64,000 nucleotides of DNA from Neobacillus sp. WH10 (GTDB lineage Bacteria; Bacillota; Bacilli; Bacillales; Cytobacillaceae), in NCBI RefSeq assembly GCF_030123405.1, contig NZ_CP126110.1:2852001-2916000 (forward strand). The letters are read 5' to 3'. Numbering within the stretch: the first letter of the stretch is position 1; each line of letters starts with the position of its first letter. The translations under genes and the position numbers were made by a program. This document shows positions 53,671-62,312 of this stretch, piece after piece. The notes beneath the pieces are model-generated. The model made no database searches and had not been told where the DNA came from. It saw nothing but the letters and a program-made list of their open reading frames with translations.

Positions 53671-54366
53671 TTAATTGTTGATTAAAACTACATCATTTTT
53701 ATCATGGCTTACCGCAGATTTTGATTTTTCAAATGCTAAAACAGCTCCAAACCAGACGAAAATCAGATGGATATAAGCGAAGGAGATTTCCAGCAGGTGA
53801 ATATGAACTGGAACGATAAAGCTAAGAACTTGAATGGCAAACACGATAAAGACAAAAATAGCAGGCGCTTTTGGTAAGATCTTGGCACGTAAAGCAGAAA
53901 TTCCTAAAAGTAAGAGTCCTAGAAAGATCCCTGGAATAATCGGGATAAATATTGCTAGCTGAAGTGGAAATCGATCCACCGCCATGTTGTTTAGGAGATC
54001 ACTTACATGTTTAAGATCTGCGGCAGTATGAACAAAATCAAAGATAATCGGATAAGCGATGATCTGTACTGGTCCATGAAAAATTTCAAGCATCAACCCA
54101 ATAAACAAAAGCGGATATGACAGCCAGCCCCACCATTTTAATCCAGTAGCCTGACGTAAGAATAATGCTGGTAATCCCATTAATATAAATGTAGATGCAT
54201 AGGCTAACAGTACATGAATGTTGACCGCTCCTTTTAGAAATTCAGGTATATCTTTTAACGTTTCAGGTACGTCACCCAGATGAACAAGTTGGCCTGTAAA
54301 CCCCATTAATCCTCCCAACAAAAGGATGATCCCGCTGAATTTAAGATAGCCTTTTGGAATACTCAT
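53671..54366 (-). CDS. Multispan membrane protein of unknown function
   Basis: A 231-residue protein with six or seven TM segments, for example FSGIILLLGGLMGFTGQLV, VNIHVLLAYASTFILMGLPA and IFVFIVFAIQVLSFIVPVHI. Histidines are concentrated in the C-terminal half (HIHLLEISFAYIHL). I do not recognise the family. It is divergently transcribed from the histidine kinase/response regulator pair, and two perfect dyads lie between them, so it may be the target of that two-component system. This is inference from position only. Confidence 0.7.
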   Translation of the reverse strand: MSIPKGYLKFSGIILLLGGLMGFTGQLVHLGDVPETLKDIPEFLKGAVNIHVLLAYASTFILMGLPALFLRQATGLKWWGWLSYPLLFIGLMLEIFHGPVQIIAYPIIFDFVHTAADLKHVSDLLNNMAVDRFPLQLAIFIPIIPGIFLGLLLLGISALRAKILPKAPAIFVFIVFAIQVLSFIVPVHIHLLEISFAYIHLIFVWFGAVLAFEKSKSAVSHDKNDVVLINN

Positions 54367-54426
54367 TATTTTGTTCCCCCTGTTTTAATTGATTTTTCTT
54401 ACACTTGAATCATACCATCCCACCAC

Positions 54427-54467
54427 TACCCGAACGGTAGAGGCTCTTTTTCCCGGAAGGCGGGAAT
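54427..54467. promoter_or_regulatory. Two perfect dyads between divergent genes
   Basis: CTACC-CGAAC-GGTAG (54427-54441) and TTCCCG-GAAGG-CGGGAA (54451-54467), each with a five-base centre and centres about 25 bp apart. Candidate operator for the neighbouring LuxR-type regulator. Confidence 0.45.
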
Positions 54468-54558
54468 TCATTAGGGAATAAAAATATTATTTACATAATA
54501 ATCTGATTATTGATACGATTTATCTGTCGTAAGTTCAATTGACAGGAGAGTTAAGGAA

Positions 54559-56730
54559 ATGTACCCTTTCTCAAAATTCGCTTTTTTTCGGTTTATCGTT
54601 ATTACATTATCTTTGATTACGGTTATTTTGTTTTTGGTCAGCATTCCCATTTACTATGAATATATTAAATTAAACTGTATTACATCCGTCTGCAAAGGGT
54701 TTTATAACCCTCCACCTGGTGCAAACTGGCTAAAATCACATGGCTTAACACCTACTGAATATTCTTTTGCCTATGTTAGTATTTACACGGTGTTTGGATT
54801 TGTGTTTATATTTGCGGGTCTCCTACTACTTTGGAAAAAATCATCTGATCCAATTGGATTATTTGGAACCTTAATGCTTGTTTCACTGGGAGGAACCTTT
54901 ACCCCTATCATGGGTGCGCTTAAGCTTGTTCATCCCTTTCTCCTCTATCTTGTTCAAACCATTGGAGCAACGGGAATGGCTACTTTCATTTTATTTTTTT
55001 TTCTATTTCCCAATGGCCAATTTACTCCGAAATGGCCTAAATATCTTTGTTATGTTTTGATAACGCTTCGTATTCCAGGAATGATTTTTCCTAATTCCAA
55101 CTTAAATTTACAGTATGTGTCCAATTGGTTATTTGGCTCCTGGTTTATTATTTGGATTGGCAGCCTAATGTTTGTCCAGATTTACAAATATAAATTCGTT
55201 TTGACCCCACTTGAGAAGCAGCAGGCAAAATGGGTGGTATACGGAGTGGTATTAGCATTGGCAGGTTTATTTAGTGTAACTGCCATTTTCGTTCCAAATG
55301 AAGAGTTCATCTTAGCAGATCCTTATCAATTGTATTATGTTGAAATTGGTGTTCATTTGAGTATGCTCTTGATTCCAATTGCCATTTTAATCGCGATGAT
55401 GAAGCATCGGCTTTGGGACATTGATTTCATTGTCAACCGAACACTTGTTTACGGGATCATGACAGCAACTACCCTTGCCTTTTATGTTTTAGCCGTTTGG
55501 TACTTAGGTTTATTGCTTCAGATTCAAAATCATTTATTTAGTTCATTAATTGCCACCGGGATTATTGCAGTATTGTTTGCTCCTCTAAAGGAAAGGATAC
55601 AACGGTTCATTAATCTAAGAATGTACGGGGAAAAAGATGACCCTTATTCCGTTTTGCTTCGGCTGGCAAAGGAACTGGAAACCCCCTCTTCTCCTGAGGC
55701 TGTTTTACATTTGGTTGTTCGAACCATTAAAGATGCACTAAAACTGCCTTATGCGTCACTTTCCTTATATAAAAATGGAGTAGAGGTAACTGTTTCGGAG
55801 GAAGGCACATTAGACGACGAGCATTTTATTTATAAATTGCTATATCAAGGAGAGGAAATTGGGTTGCTAAAACTGGCACGCCGGGCACCCAGGGAAGAAT
55901 TTACGGTATCCGATCGGAAATTATTAGATATGCTTGTCCGCCAAGCAAGTGTCGTCGTTCAAAGTGCAAAGGCTTCGTTAGATTTGAAAATTTTAGCAGC
56001 TGACCTGCAGGAATCAAGGGAAAACCTTGTTCTAGCCAGGGAAGAAGAAAGGCGAAAGCTCAGAAGCAATTTACATGATGACCTAGCACCAAGACTTGCA
56101 GCACTCGCACTCACTGCAGCAGCTGCTGAAGATTTAGTAGAAAGTAATCCGCTTGCAACAAAGGATATCCTCGGAGAATTGCACACCACTATTCGTCAAA
56201 CCGTTTCAGAAATTCGCTCACTGGTTTACGATTTGCGTCCGCCAACCCTGGATGAAATGGGACTTATTGGAGCCATACATGAACGGATTAAGGAATTGTC
56301 CATGCCAACTAAAAATCGAAATCAGACAACAGCTGTAGTTTTTACTTTAAATGCTCCCAATAGGCTGCCTGTTTTACCAGCAGCAGTAGAAGTAGCAGCC
56401 TTTCGAATTACCACTGAAGCGATTGTGAATGTTGTTCGTCACTCGATGGCAAAAAACTGTAAGATAAGTATTTCCTTCATCGAACATAATGAACGAGGGT
56501 TACAGATTATGATTGAAGACAATGGTATCGGGATGTCTTCAATTAAAAAAAATGGAAATAAAGGTGGCATCGGAATTGAATCGATGAAAGAGCGAACAAA
56601 CGAGTTAGGAGGAAAATTTCTAATTGATAGTGTTAGAACAAATGGTACAACAATAACTGTGTTTTTACCTGTAAATACATTATTAGTGGGGGAGAAAAAT
56701 GAAAAAGCTCAGGGTGTTTATAGCGGATGA
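54559..56730 (+). CDS. NarL-type sensor histidine kinase with multi-TM N-terminus
   Basis: A 723-residue kinase. About ten hydrophobic segments cover residues 10-350 (FIVITLSLITVILFLVSIPI first). A GAF-like domain (about 370-470) follows, with SLSLYKNGVEVTVSEEGTLD. Next comes a HisKA_3 dimerisation domain with H506 in RSNLHDDLAPRL, and an HATPase with TTEAIVNVVRHSM and GGIGIESMKERT. The type pairs with LuxR-family regulators; the next gene overlaps by 32 bp. The multi-TM sensor has no clear ligand. Started at the ATG after AGGAGAGTTAAGGAA. Confidence 0.92.
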   Translation: MYPFSKFAFFRFIVITLSLITVILFLVSIPIYYEYIKLNCITSVCKGFYNPPPGANWLKSHGLTPTEYSFAYVSIYTVFGFVFIFAGLLLLWKKSSDPIGLFGTLMLVSLGGTFTPIMGALKLVHPFLLYLVQTIGATGMATFILFFFLFPNGQFTPKWPKYLCYVLITLRIPGMIFPNSNLNLQYVSNWLFGSWFIIWIGSLMFVQIYKYKFVLTPLEKQQAKWVVYGVVLALAGLFSVTAIFVPNEEFILADPYQLYYVEIGVHLSMLLIPIAILIAMMKHRLWDIDFIVNRTLVYGIMTATTLAFYVLAVWYLGLLLQIQNHLFSSLIATGIIAVLFAPLKERIQRFINLRMYGEKDDPYSVLLRLAKELETPSSPEAVLHLVVRTIKDALKLPYASLSLYKNGVEVTVSEEGTLDDEHFIYKLLYQGEEIGLLKLARRAPREEFTVSDRKLLDMLVRQASVVVQSAKASLDLKILAADLQESRENLVLAREEERRKLRSNLHDDLAPRLAALALTAAAAEDLVESNPLATKDILGELHTTIRQTVSEIRSLVYDLRPPTLDEMGLIGAIHERIKELSMPTKNRNQTTAVVFTLNAPNRLPVLPAAVEVAAFRITTEAIVNVVRHSMAKNCKISISFIEHNERGLQIMIEDNGIGMSSIKKNGNKGGIGIESMKERTNELGGKFLIDSVRTNGTTITVFLPVNTLLVGEKNEKAQGVYSG

Positions 56731-57361
56731 TCATCCATTATTTCGTCATGGTGTAAAAACACTTTTTTTGACTACACCTGACTTAGAAGTTGTAGGGGAG
56801 GCAACATCTGGAGAGGATGCCATTAGTTTAGCTCAAAGTTTGCATCCGGATGTCATTTTGATGGACCTAAGGATGCCCGGTTGTAACGGCATTGAGGCCA
56901 CACGTGAGATTGTGAAAACGAATCCGCAAACGCAAATTATTATTTTGACCATGTTTGAGGACGATCATTCAGTCTTTGCTGCTATGCGGGCTGGTGCAAA
57001 AGGTTATGTCTTGAAAGATGCAGAAAAGGACGATCTTCTAAATGCGATAAGAGCCGTAGGCAATGGAGGTGCTATCTTTAGCCCAGGCATTGCTTCAAAG
57101 ATGATTGAATATTTTTCCATAGCAAAGCCGGCAGCCCCACGAGAGGCGTTTCCTGACCTTACCGATCGAGAACGGGAAGTGCTTTATTTCATGGCGGATG
57201 GAGCATCTAATTCAGCTATAGCCCAAAAGCTCCAGATTAGCAGAAAAACCGTATCGAATTATGTGACAAACATCCTTAACAAACTGCAAGTTGCAGATCG
57301 GGAAGAAGTTATTCATCTGGTAAGAGAATCCAGATTGAGAGATGAAGAAATGCCTGAATAA
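56699..57361 (+). CDS. LuxR/NarL-type response regulator
   Basis: A 220-residue regulator. The receiver domain carries D10, D11 and the phosphoacceptor D56 in VILMDLRMPGCNG, with K in YVLKDAEKD. The C-terminal LuxR helix-turn-helix spans about 152-215 (LTDREREVLYFMADGASNSA, then LQISRKTVSNYVTNILNKLQ). The ATG follows GGGGGAG and overlaps the end of the kinase gene by 32 bp. It probably binds the dyads upstream of the kinase (inference). Confidence 0.94.
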   Translation: MKKLRVFIADDHPLFRHGVKTLFLTTPDLEVVGEATSGEDAISLAQSLHPDVILMDLRMPGCNGIEATREIVKTNPQTQIIILTMFEDDHSVFAAMRAGAKGYVLKDAEKDDLLNAIRAVGNGGAIFSPGIASKMIEYFSIAKPAAPREAFPDLTDREREVLYFMADGASNSAIAQKLQISRKTVSNYVTNILNKLQVADREEVIHLVRESRLRDEEMPE

Positions 57362-57745
57362 TAGAAATGAAGGCCGATATATTTTAGAAATTACATTAAT
57401 ATAATTTAAAGAACGGTTCTACTGCTTCCAAGCAAACTTAGAACCCCTTAAGAACAAAAAAAGGGCATCTAAATTGTTTACGATTTAATGTCCCTTTTCT
57501 AATGTTTTTTATTTTGTATTCGAAAACGGAACCCGTTATTTGAGTTAGGGCTTTATGAAAAAAACATTTCTTTAAGCTTTGTTACACGAAAGCTGATACT
57601 GGTCCACTTATATTAGATCATTACTTCAACGTACAAGAACATTTAATATTATATATTTCTCCTGAATCAACTATAGCTAAGTTTTCTAAAAAGTTTTATA
57701 AACTTTCATAGACCCTATTGAAAAAAAGAGCAACTCTATTAAAAA
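57362..57745. other. Spacer with operon terminator
   Basis: About 380 bp. The terminator at 57459-57499 ends the kinase/regulator operon. The rest shows no gene. Confidence 0.4.
57459..57499 (+). terminator. Terminator of the kinase/regulator operon
   Basis: AAAGGGCATCTAAAT pairs with ATTTAATGTCCCTTT (imperfect); a T-run follows 20 bases on. About 100 bp after the regulator stop. Confidence 0.6.
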
Positions 57746-58363
57746 TCAATCAAAATAGACAGGTTCTTGTGGATTATATAAATGCTTAAATGCCATTTCA
57801 ATTTGTGATTTTGTATTTCTAGCTATTGATAATGGTGGCAGTTCATTTTCAGCAAAAAACTCAACCTCACTCGTTTCGATTCCTTTTTTTGCTTGTCCGC
57901 CAATAATTTCACATTGGATAAACATTTTATAAACGTGATATGGTGAAGGCGGATGAGGGTGACACTTCTTATCAAGTACAGCTAACAATTTCGTTGCTTT
58001 CACGTCAAATCCTGATTCTTCTTTCACTTCTTTCACAGCGACCTCACTTGGGGTTAATCCAATGTCCCCCCAACCGCCTGGTAATGACCAATTTCCATCA
58101 GTATTTTCTTTAACCATTAATATTTTTTTATCCTTAAAGATAACGGCTCTAATATCAACTTTAGGAGTTGCATATCCAGTTTCGCTTGCAAATAGTTCTT
58201 TTATGACAGTCTTGTCCAATTTTGTCTGTTGCGACAATATTTCTACACTTATATTTCTGATCAATTCAAAGCGTTCCAAATCATAAACATCTTTCGAATA
58301 AGCTAATCCTGCTTGTGCAATGGATTGAAGCTGCTTCGCCCATTCTAGCCATTTAGGTTCCAT
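57746..58363 (-). CDS. NUDIX hydrolase with N-terminal helical domain
   Basis: A 205-residue protein. The first 65 residues are helical (KWLEWAKQLQSIAQAGLAYS) and match the NUDIX N-terminal domain of ADP-ribose pyrophosphatase-like Bacillus proteins. The Nudix core begins VDIRAVIFKDKKILMVKEN, and the Nudix box is GWGDIGLTPSEVAVKEVKEE, close to consensus except for K in place of R. It probably hydrolyses a nucleoside diphosphate linked to another group; the substrate is not known. The gene starts at the ATG at 58363. It has no partners. Confidence 0.9.
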   Translation of the reverse strand: MEPKWLEWAKQLQSIAQAGLAYSKDVYDLERFELIRNISVEILSQQTKLDKTVIKELFASETGYATPKVDIRAVIFKDKKILMVKENTDGNWSLPGGWGDIGLTPSEVAVKEVKEESGFDVKATKLLAVLDKKCHPHPPSPYHVYKMFIQCEIIGGQAKKGIETSEVEFFAENELPPLSIARNTKSQIEMAFKHLYNPQEPVYFD

Positions 58364-58449
58364 TTATCATCACCACCAACTTGATTATACCTAATATTAC
58401 CATATTTCTTTTACTCCCAAAACAGACAGTTAACCTATCTTTAATAGAA

Positions 58450-58480
58450 AAAAAGCGATCTTCTTTATAGAAAAATCGCG
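58450..58480 (-). terminator. Terminator of the ABM gene
   Basis: On the minus strand GCGAT and ATCGC pair with an inner TTTTCTATAAAGAA region, followed by a seven-base T-run. Confidence 0.75.
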
Positions 58481-58502
58481 GCAGGAAAGATTAATCAACT
58501 CC

Positions 58503-58799
58503 CTATGAGAAGCGAACCTTTTCAAAATGTTCAACTGTTGGAAATGGGTCATAGAAATGATGTAAAAGCTTTTTCCAATCTTGATACTCATTTGATTGTC
58601 TAAATCCAACTGTATGGTCTTCTAGTGTTTCCCAGTTTATCAAAAGCAAATATTTCCCCTTAACTTCCAAACAACGGTGTAATTCGTGGGATATGTATCC
58701 TTTCGTTGAAGAAATAATGACTAACGCCTGACGAAATGCATCCTCATATTCCTCTTCCATACCTTGCTTTACCTGAAGCATAACCGCTTCCAAAATCAT
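58503..58799 (-). CDS. Antibiotic biosynthesis monooxygenase (ABM) domain protein
   Basis: A 98-residue ferredoxin-like fold protein. It opens with ILEAVMLQVKQGMEEEYEDA, the first strand and helix of ABM domains, then GYISHELHRCLEVKGKYLLL and WETLEDHTVGFRQSNEYQDW, the family's signature end. ABM proteins include quinol monooxygenases and haem-degrading enzymes. The usual histidine and asparagine residues of haem oxygenases IsdG are not obvious, so the reaction is unknown. It is upstream of its terminator and not in an operon. Confidence 0.88.
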   Translation of the reverse strand: MILEAVMLQVKQGMEEEYEDAFRQALVIISSTKGYISHELHRCLEVKGKYLLLINWETLEDHTVGFRQSNEYQDWKKLLHHFYDPFPTVEHFEKVRFS

Positions 58800-58862
58800 G
58801 GAATGTCCCCCTTAAAAAAATCCATCTAATTCACAATAAAAGGCGATCCTGATCATTATCAT

Positions 58863-58994
58863 ATGGTGCTGTACACCGGGGCCCCTGTTGCCTACATGTA
58901 TGACCTGCAGTTTGATGGACATACATATTTTTGGCATCCATCTGAGCCATCTATTTTATCCGATGACATTCAAACTTTTTTTTTTGATAATTGA
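58863..58994 (+). CDS. Possible small ORF or gene fragment (43 residues)
   Basis: Starting at an ATG, the frame reads VLYTGAPVAYMYDLQFDGHT, then YFWHPSEPSILSDD, and ends with a TGA. It is open and more GC-rich than its surroundings at first, and the sequence is protein-like (several aromatic residues in strand-like patterns). There is no clear ribosome binding site, and the frame is closed by a stop 30 bp upstream. It looks like the C-terminal end of a larger lost protein. Confidence 0.3.
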   Translation: MVLYTGAPVAYMYDLQFDGHTYFWHPSEPSILSDDIQTFFFDN

Positions 58995-59073
58995 TCGATT
59001 GTTAATAAACAGTAATTTTTCTCACAGCAAAATCATTTTCGATTACCTATAGTTATTATTGGAGGTGGATGCT

Positions 59074-59250
59074 GTGAAAGTAAATTACCCAATTAAAGGT
59101 AGTGTAGATGTAAAGGAAATTAAAGAAACCCTCAAGCCGTTTGGAGGACGTTGTGCAAAAATTGTAGAAGGAACATTGGAATATCAAATAAAAGAAGAAA
59201 ATCAAAATGACGCCTATGTTTGTTTAAAAGACAAAGGATACATCAATTAA
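59074..59250 (+). CDS. Small soluble protein of unknown function
   Basis: A 58-residue protein starting at a GTG five bases after GGAGGTGG; an in-frame TTG five codons earlier overlaps that site. The sequence has a beta-strand, helix pattern (GSVDVKEIKETLKPFGGRCA, then LEYQIKEENQNDAYVCLKDK). It has two cysteines and no signal segment. I recognise no family. A strong terminator follows at 59295, supporting a real transcript. Confidence 0.65.
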   Translation: MKVNYPIKGSVDVKEIKETLKPFGGRCAKIVEGTLEYQIKEENQNDAYVCLKDKGYIN

Positions 59251-59294
59251 AGATGGATCATTATTAGCATTAAACAATAAGATGACTTTTGAAT

Positions 59295-59328
59295 TGACGT
59301 GTGAAAAGGTTGACACACGTCATTTTTT
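59295..59328 (+). terminator. Terminator of the 58-residue gene
   Basis: TGACGTGTG pairs with CACACGTCA and is followed by TTTTTT. Confidence 0.9.
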
Positions 59329-59337
59329 CGTTAAAAA

Positions 59338-59381
59338 AGCACAAAAACGACTAAAGTTCGATTTTCTAGTCGTTTTTGTGG
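59338..59381 (-). terminator. Terminator of the VOC gene
   Basis: On the minus strand CACAAAAACGACTA pairs with TAGTCGTTTTTGTG, followed by CTTTTTT, 20 bp after the stop. Confidence 0.85.
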
Positions 59382-59401
59382 TTATTTCATTTATTTTCGT
59401 T

Positions 59402-59782
59402 CTATTTTTTCTCCATAACAGCAAAGTAATTCTGTTCATTATCTGCAAAATTAAATACTCTGCCGCCAGGCATATTTACCATTTCTCCGACTGTGATATT
59501 TTTATCCGTTAATTCTTTATATAATTGCTCTAGATTTTCTGAAAAGAACATTAACGATGGGGTGCCCAAATGCATTTCAGGCTGCATCTTAGCAATTAAT
59601 TCTTTATTGTGGAGAACAATACTCGTTTCTGCATCTTTAGATGGCGCAAGTTCAATCCATCTCATTCCTTGGCCGTTATCCTGTTCAGACTTAACGATAA
59701 ACCCTAATTTCTCTGTCCAAAATTTCGCAGTCTCATCTTGATTGTTAACGTATAACATAATTTGTCCGACTTGATTTATCAT
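59402..59782 (-). CDS. VOC/glyoxalase-family protein
   Basis: A 126-residue one-unit VOC protein. It opens with INQVGQIMLYVNNQDETAKF and continues with WTEKLGFIVKSEQDNGQGMR and IELAPSKDAETSIVLH; a final strand reads PGGRVFNFADNEQNYFAVME. Such single-unit proteins form dimers whose interface carries a metal or drug site (glyoxalase I, fosfomycin and bleomycin binders). The Glu near the C-terminal end is replaced or not identifiable, so function is open. It is monocistronic and terminator-flanked. Confidence 0.88.
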   Translation of the reverse strand: MINQVGQIMLYVNNQDETAKFWTEKLGFIVKSEQDNGQGMRWIELAPSKDAETSIVLHNKELIAKMQPEMHLGTPSLMFFSENLEQLYKELTDKNITVGEMVNMPGGRVFNFADNEQNYFAVMEKK

Positions 59783-59927
59783 TCGCTTCTCTCCATTTCT
59801 AATAGATAATCACTTTTGTTTTTTGAACATTCATTATTCTTTATCATTCTACTTTTGATTATAAGTGGCTAAACAACTAAATGTCTATTGAATGGTTAAT
59901 GATTAACATATTTTTTACAAAGAGAAC

Positions 59928-59958
59928 AAATAGCGGATTCATTTCTTCCGCTATTTTT
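59928..59958 (-). terminator. Terminator of ywaD-like gene
   Basis: AAATAGCGGA pairs with TCCGCTATTT; on the minus strand it is followed by TTGTTCTCTTTG. It lies 16 bp after the peptidase stop. Confidence 0.75.
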
Positions 59959-59973
59959 CTTAGTAAGAATTTA

Positions 59974-61377
59974 TTACGCTCCTGGTGGGCGATTTTCGAA
60001 ATCATAATCGACTGGTTTAGGTGCAACTCGAGAATGTTCTAAGGCTGGCGTGTCTGGCCGCGCGATTTGATAAACGGCTGCCCCGACGATTTCAGCTGTT
60101 TCTTGTAGTTTATTTTTATCAATTTTATCGATGGTATCAGCTGGTGTATGATACCATGGCTCTAGAGGTGAGTGAATGAAAAGGGCTGCCGGAATTCCTA
60201 GTTCATGGAATGGCTGATGGTCACTCCGTCCTAACTGGCCATACGGAACCACTTCACCTAATGCAGTTCTCAATCCTGCAGCGGAAGCAAGATCAGTGAC
60301 AGTATTTTTCTTTCCATCAATTGTATACATGATTAATCCGTTTGCTTTGTTATCACCGCCGGCATCCTTACTTCCGATCATATCCATTTGGAAATGCCCT
60401 ACGATTCGATCCGCTTCCTCCGAACTTAACGTACTGGCATAATGGTAGGACCCTAACAAACCTTTTTCCTCGGAGCCAAAAGTAACGAAACGAAGTTCCG
60501 TATCAATTGGCATATTAGACATTACTCTAGCAAGCTCTAGTACAGCAGATACTCCTGAAGCATCATCATTTGCACCAGGTCCACCAGGAACCGAATCGTG
60601 GTGTGCTCCAATCATAACAATCTGGCCAGTATCCTTATTTTTATGTGGTTTCATTTTGGCAATGACGTTGTAGGAGGTTTTTTCAAGAAAACCTGACCCG
60701 GATACTTTTATTTTAGCCGTGAACGATCCAGCTTTTAATTGCTCCACTAATTCCAAGCCTTGGACTCTCGTGATGGCAACTGCAGGAATATTTTGACCAT
60801 AACTTGCTTGGCCAAATGCGTTAGATGAACCACTATTGTTATACATAATGACACCAACCGCACCTTTATTTAACACATTTTGGATTTTTTCAACGAAGGT
60901 GATATCCCCACGTTCAATCAGGGCAATCTTCCCTTTGACCGAATCCGGTACCGTACCGGAAATGGCTTTACCAACATGCATGACCTCTGCCGTTACTTCA
61001 CCACTATAGGAGCCGGAAAAAACGTATGGGTTAAGATTTTGTCCGCCAATTTCTACTAATCCACTTACATTGTTTCGAATAACATCATAGATTTTAAAAG
61101 GCTGCAGCTCTGTCTCATACCCATACTTCTCAAACTGGCCTTTTATGTACTGTGCTCCTTTAAGCTCCCCATCAGTGCCTGCCGCACGTGGCTCCTTTGA
61201 TAATGAATCAATTGTGTTATACATGTTGTCGGCGCTAATTTTCTTGATGATCTTGTTGTCGAAGGCGGATGCTGCGTTCGAGTTTGGCGCTCCCTCAGGT
61301 CCTTGTGCATATACTCCATTGACACTTAAGACTAGTCCTGCAGTTAATAATACTGACAACGCTTTTTTCTTGCTCAT
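59974..61377 (-). CDS. ywaD: Secreted M28 aminopeptidase (YwaD-like)
   Basis: A 467-residue exported peptidase. A signal peptide (SKKKALSVLLTAGLVLSVNG, cleavage near YAQ) is followed by a short lead. A protease-associated domain (about 110-225, KGIALIERG-like GKIALIERGDITFV) is inserted. The catalytic M28 domain has the two-zinc site in GAHHDSVPGGPGANDDASG, GSEEKGLLGS, QMDMIGS and WYHTPADTIDK. B. subtilis YwaD is a leucyl/arginyl aminopeptidase of about 455 residues. With Bpr it would digest extracellular protein. A cre-like site lies just upstream. Confidence 0.93.
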   Translation of the reverse strand: MSKKKALSVLLTAGLVLSVNGVYAQGPEGAPNSNAASAFDNKIIKKISADNMYNTIDSLSKEPRAAGTDGELKGAQYIKGQFEKYGYETELQPFKIYDVIRNNVSGLVEIGGQNLNPYVFSGSYSGEVTAEVMHVGKAISGTVPDSVKGKIALIERGDITFVEKIQNVLNKGAVGVIMYNNSGSSNAFGQASYGQNIPAVAITRVQGLELVEQLKAGSFTAKIKVSGSGFLEKTSYNVIAKMKPHKNKDTGQIVMIGAHHDSVPGGPGANDDASGVSAVLELARVMSNMPIDTELRFVTFGSEEKGLLGSYHYASTLSSEEADRIVGHFQMDMIGSKDAGGDNKANGLIMYTIDGKKNTVTDLASAAGLRTALGEVVPYGQLGRSDHQPFHELGIPAALFIHSPLEPWYHTPADTIDKIDKNKLQETAEIVGAAVYQIARPDTPALEHSRVAPKPVDYDFENRPPGA

Positions 61378-61773
61378 TTAAGCCCTCCTCTTTCTAAAAA
61401 AACGCAAACGCTTCCAGTAGATTATCATTGATATTAATAGATTAGTAAACTTTAATAGTTTTACAAAAAGCATGAATTATCTACGTTCACAATTACATTT
61501 TTCCTATTAAGAAAGTGGTAAAATGTAGAACCATGTTGATTAACCATGAACAAGCCAGAAATGATAGGCAATACTACCTAAATCATAGTAAGAAGATGAA
61601 AGGTCCCCTTCAACTTTACTAATTATGTATAAAGTCGGCAATTATAAGGACTAATCATTAAACAAAGGATCCCTTTAGGCGATGTTTAGACTTGATACGT
61701 AAACTTTGATCTTTAACAGGGGAATGACCATTCTCACCGAATACATATCTATAAAAAAGGAGGAATGCCGAAT
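61378..61773. other. Intergenic region between ywaD and DinB
   Basis: About 390 bp. It carries a cre-like site near ywaD. No gene is visible. Confidence 0.4.
61403..61416 (-). promoter_or_regulatory. cre-like (CcpA) site upstream of ywaD
   Basis: On the minus strand TGGAAGCGTTTGCG differs from the cre consensus only near its end. It lies 26 bp before the start codon, between promoter and gene, a position from which CcpA can block transcription. Confidence 0.45.
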
Positions 61774-62244
61774 ATGAAACAAAGACATGAAGTATTGTTT
61801 AAGCAACTAGAGTCCTATCGCAGCTATGTTTTAAGCGTTATGGAAAATGTTACAGAAGAGGAAGCAGAAATAATCCCTTTCGGATTTAAAAATAATATTC
61901 GTTGGAACCTAGGACATATGTACCTCGACCAATATTTATGGATTCAGGCAGTCACGAAAGAAAAGTGTGGCGTTCCTGAACAATTTAAATCTTGGTTTGG
62001 GTTTGGAACCACTCCGGCAAACTTCAATTCCGAGACACCATCATTAGAAGAGTTAAAGAATTTACTAAAAGAACAACCAGCGAAAATAAAAGATGTATAT
62101 GGTGAAAGGCTTGAGGAAGAATTCCCACCTACTGAAATGGGGATGCACACCATCGAACAAGTATTAATCCGAACTATTTTTCATGAGGGCATGCATTTAC
62201 AAGCGATTCTTGATTTAAAAAAATGCATACAACCTTCTTTTTAG
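61774..62244 (+). CDS. DinB family protein
   Basis: A 156-residue DinB-type four-helix bundle, started at the ATG ten bases after AAGGAGG; an ATG three codons earlier sits against that site. The histidines of the metal site are expected in IRWNLGHMYLDQYLWIQAVT and near the C-terminus in RTIFHEGMHLQAILDLKKC. It has only weak similarity to the DinB gene at 41128. DinB proteins bind zinc or nickel; thiol transfer is known for some. Function here unknown. Single gene. Confidence 0.85.
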   Translation: MKQRHEVLFKQLESYRSYVLSVMENVTEEEAEIIPFGFKNNIRWNLGHMYLDQYLWIQAVTKEKCGVPEQFKSWFGFGTTPANFNSETPSLEELKNLLKEQPAKIKDVYGERLEEEFPPTEMGMHTIEQVLIRTIFHEGMHLQAILDLKKCIQPSF

Positions 62245-62257
62245 CCTAATTTTTTTA

Positions 62258-62298
62258 TAAAAGGACAAAGACTGAACGTGTGTTTTTGTCCTTTTATA
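62258..62298. terminator. Bidirectional terminator
   Basis: ATAAAAGGACAAA pairs with TTTGTCCTTTTAT between the convergent DinB and phosphatase genes. Confidence 0.85.
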
Positions 62299-62312
62299 AA
62301 ATGCTCCTCTGT

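Noticed and set aside
47623..57540. CGAAAACGGAACCC shared at about 47626 and 57524
   Set aside because: A 14-base match with unrelated flanks; could be chance or a small repeat but no structure supports it.
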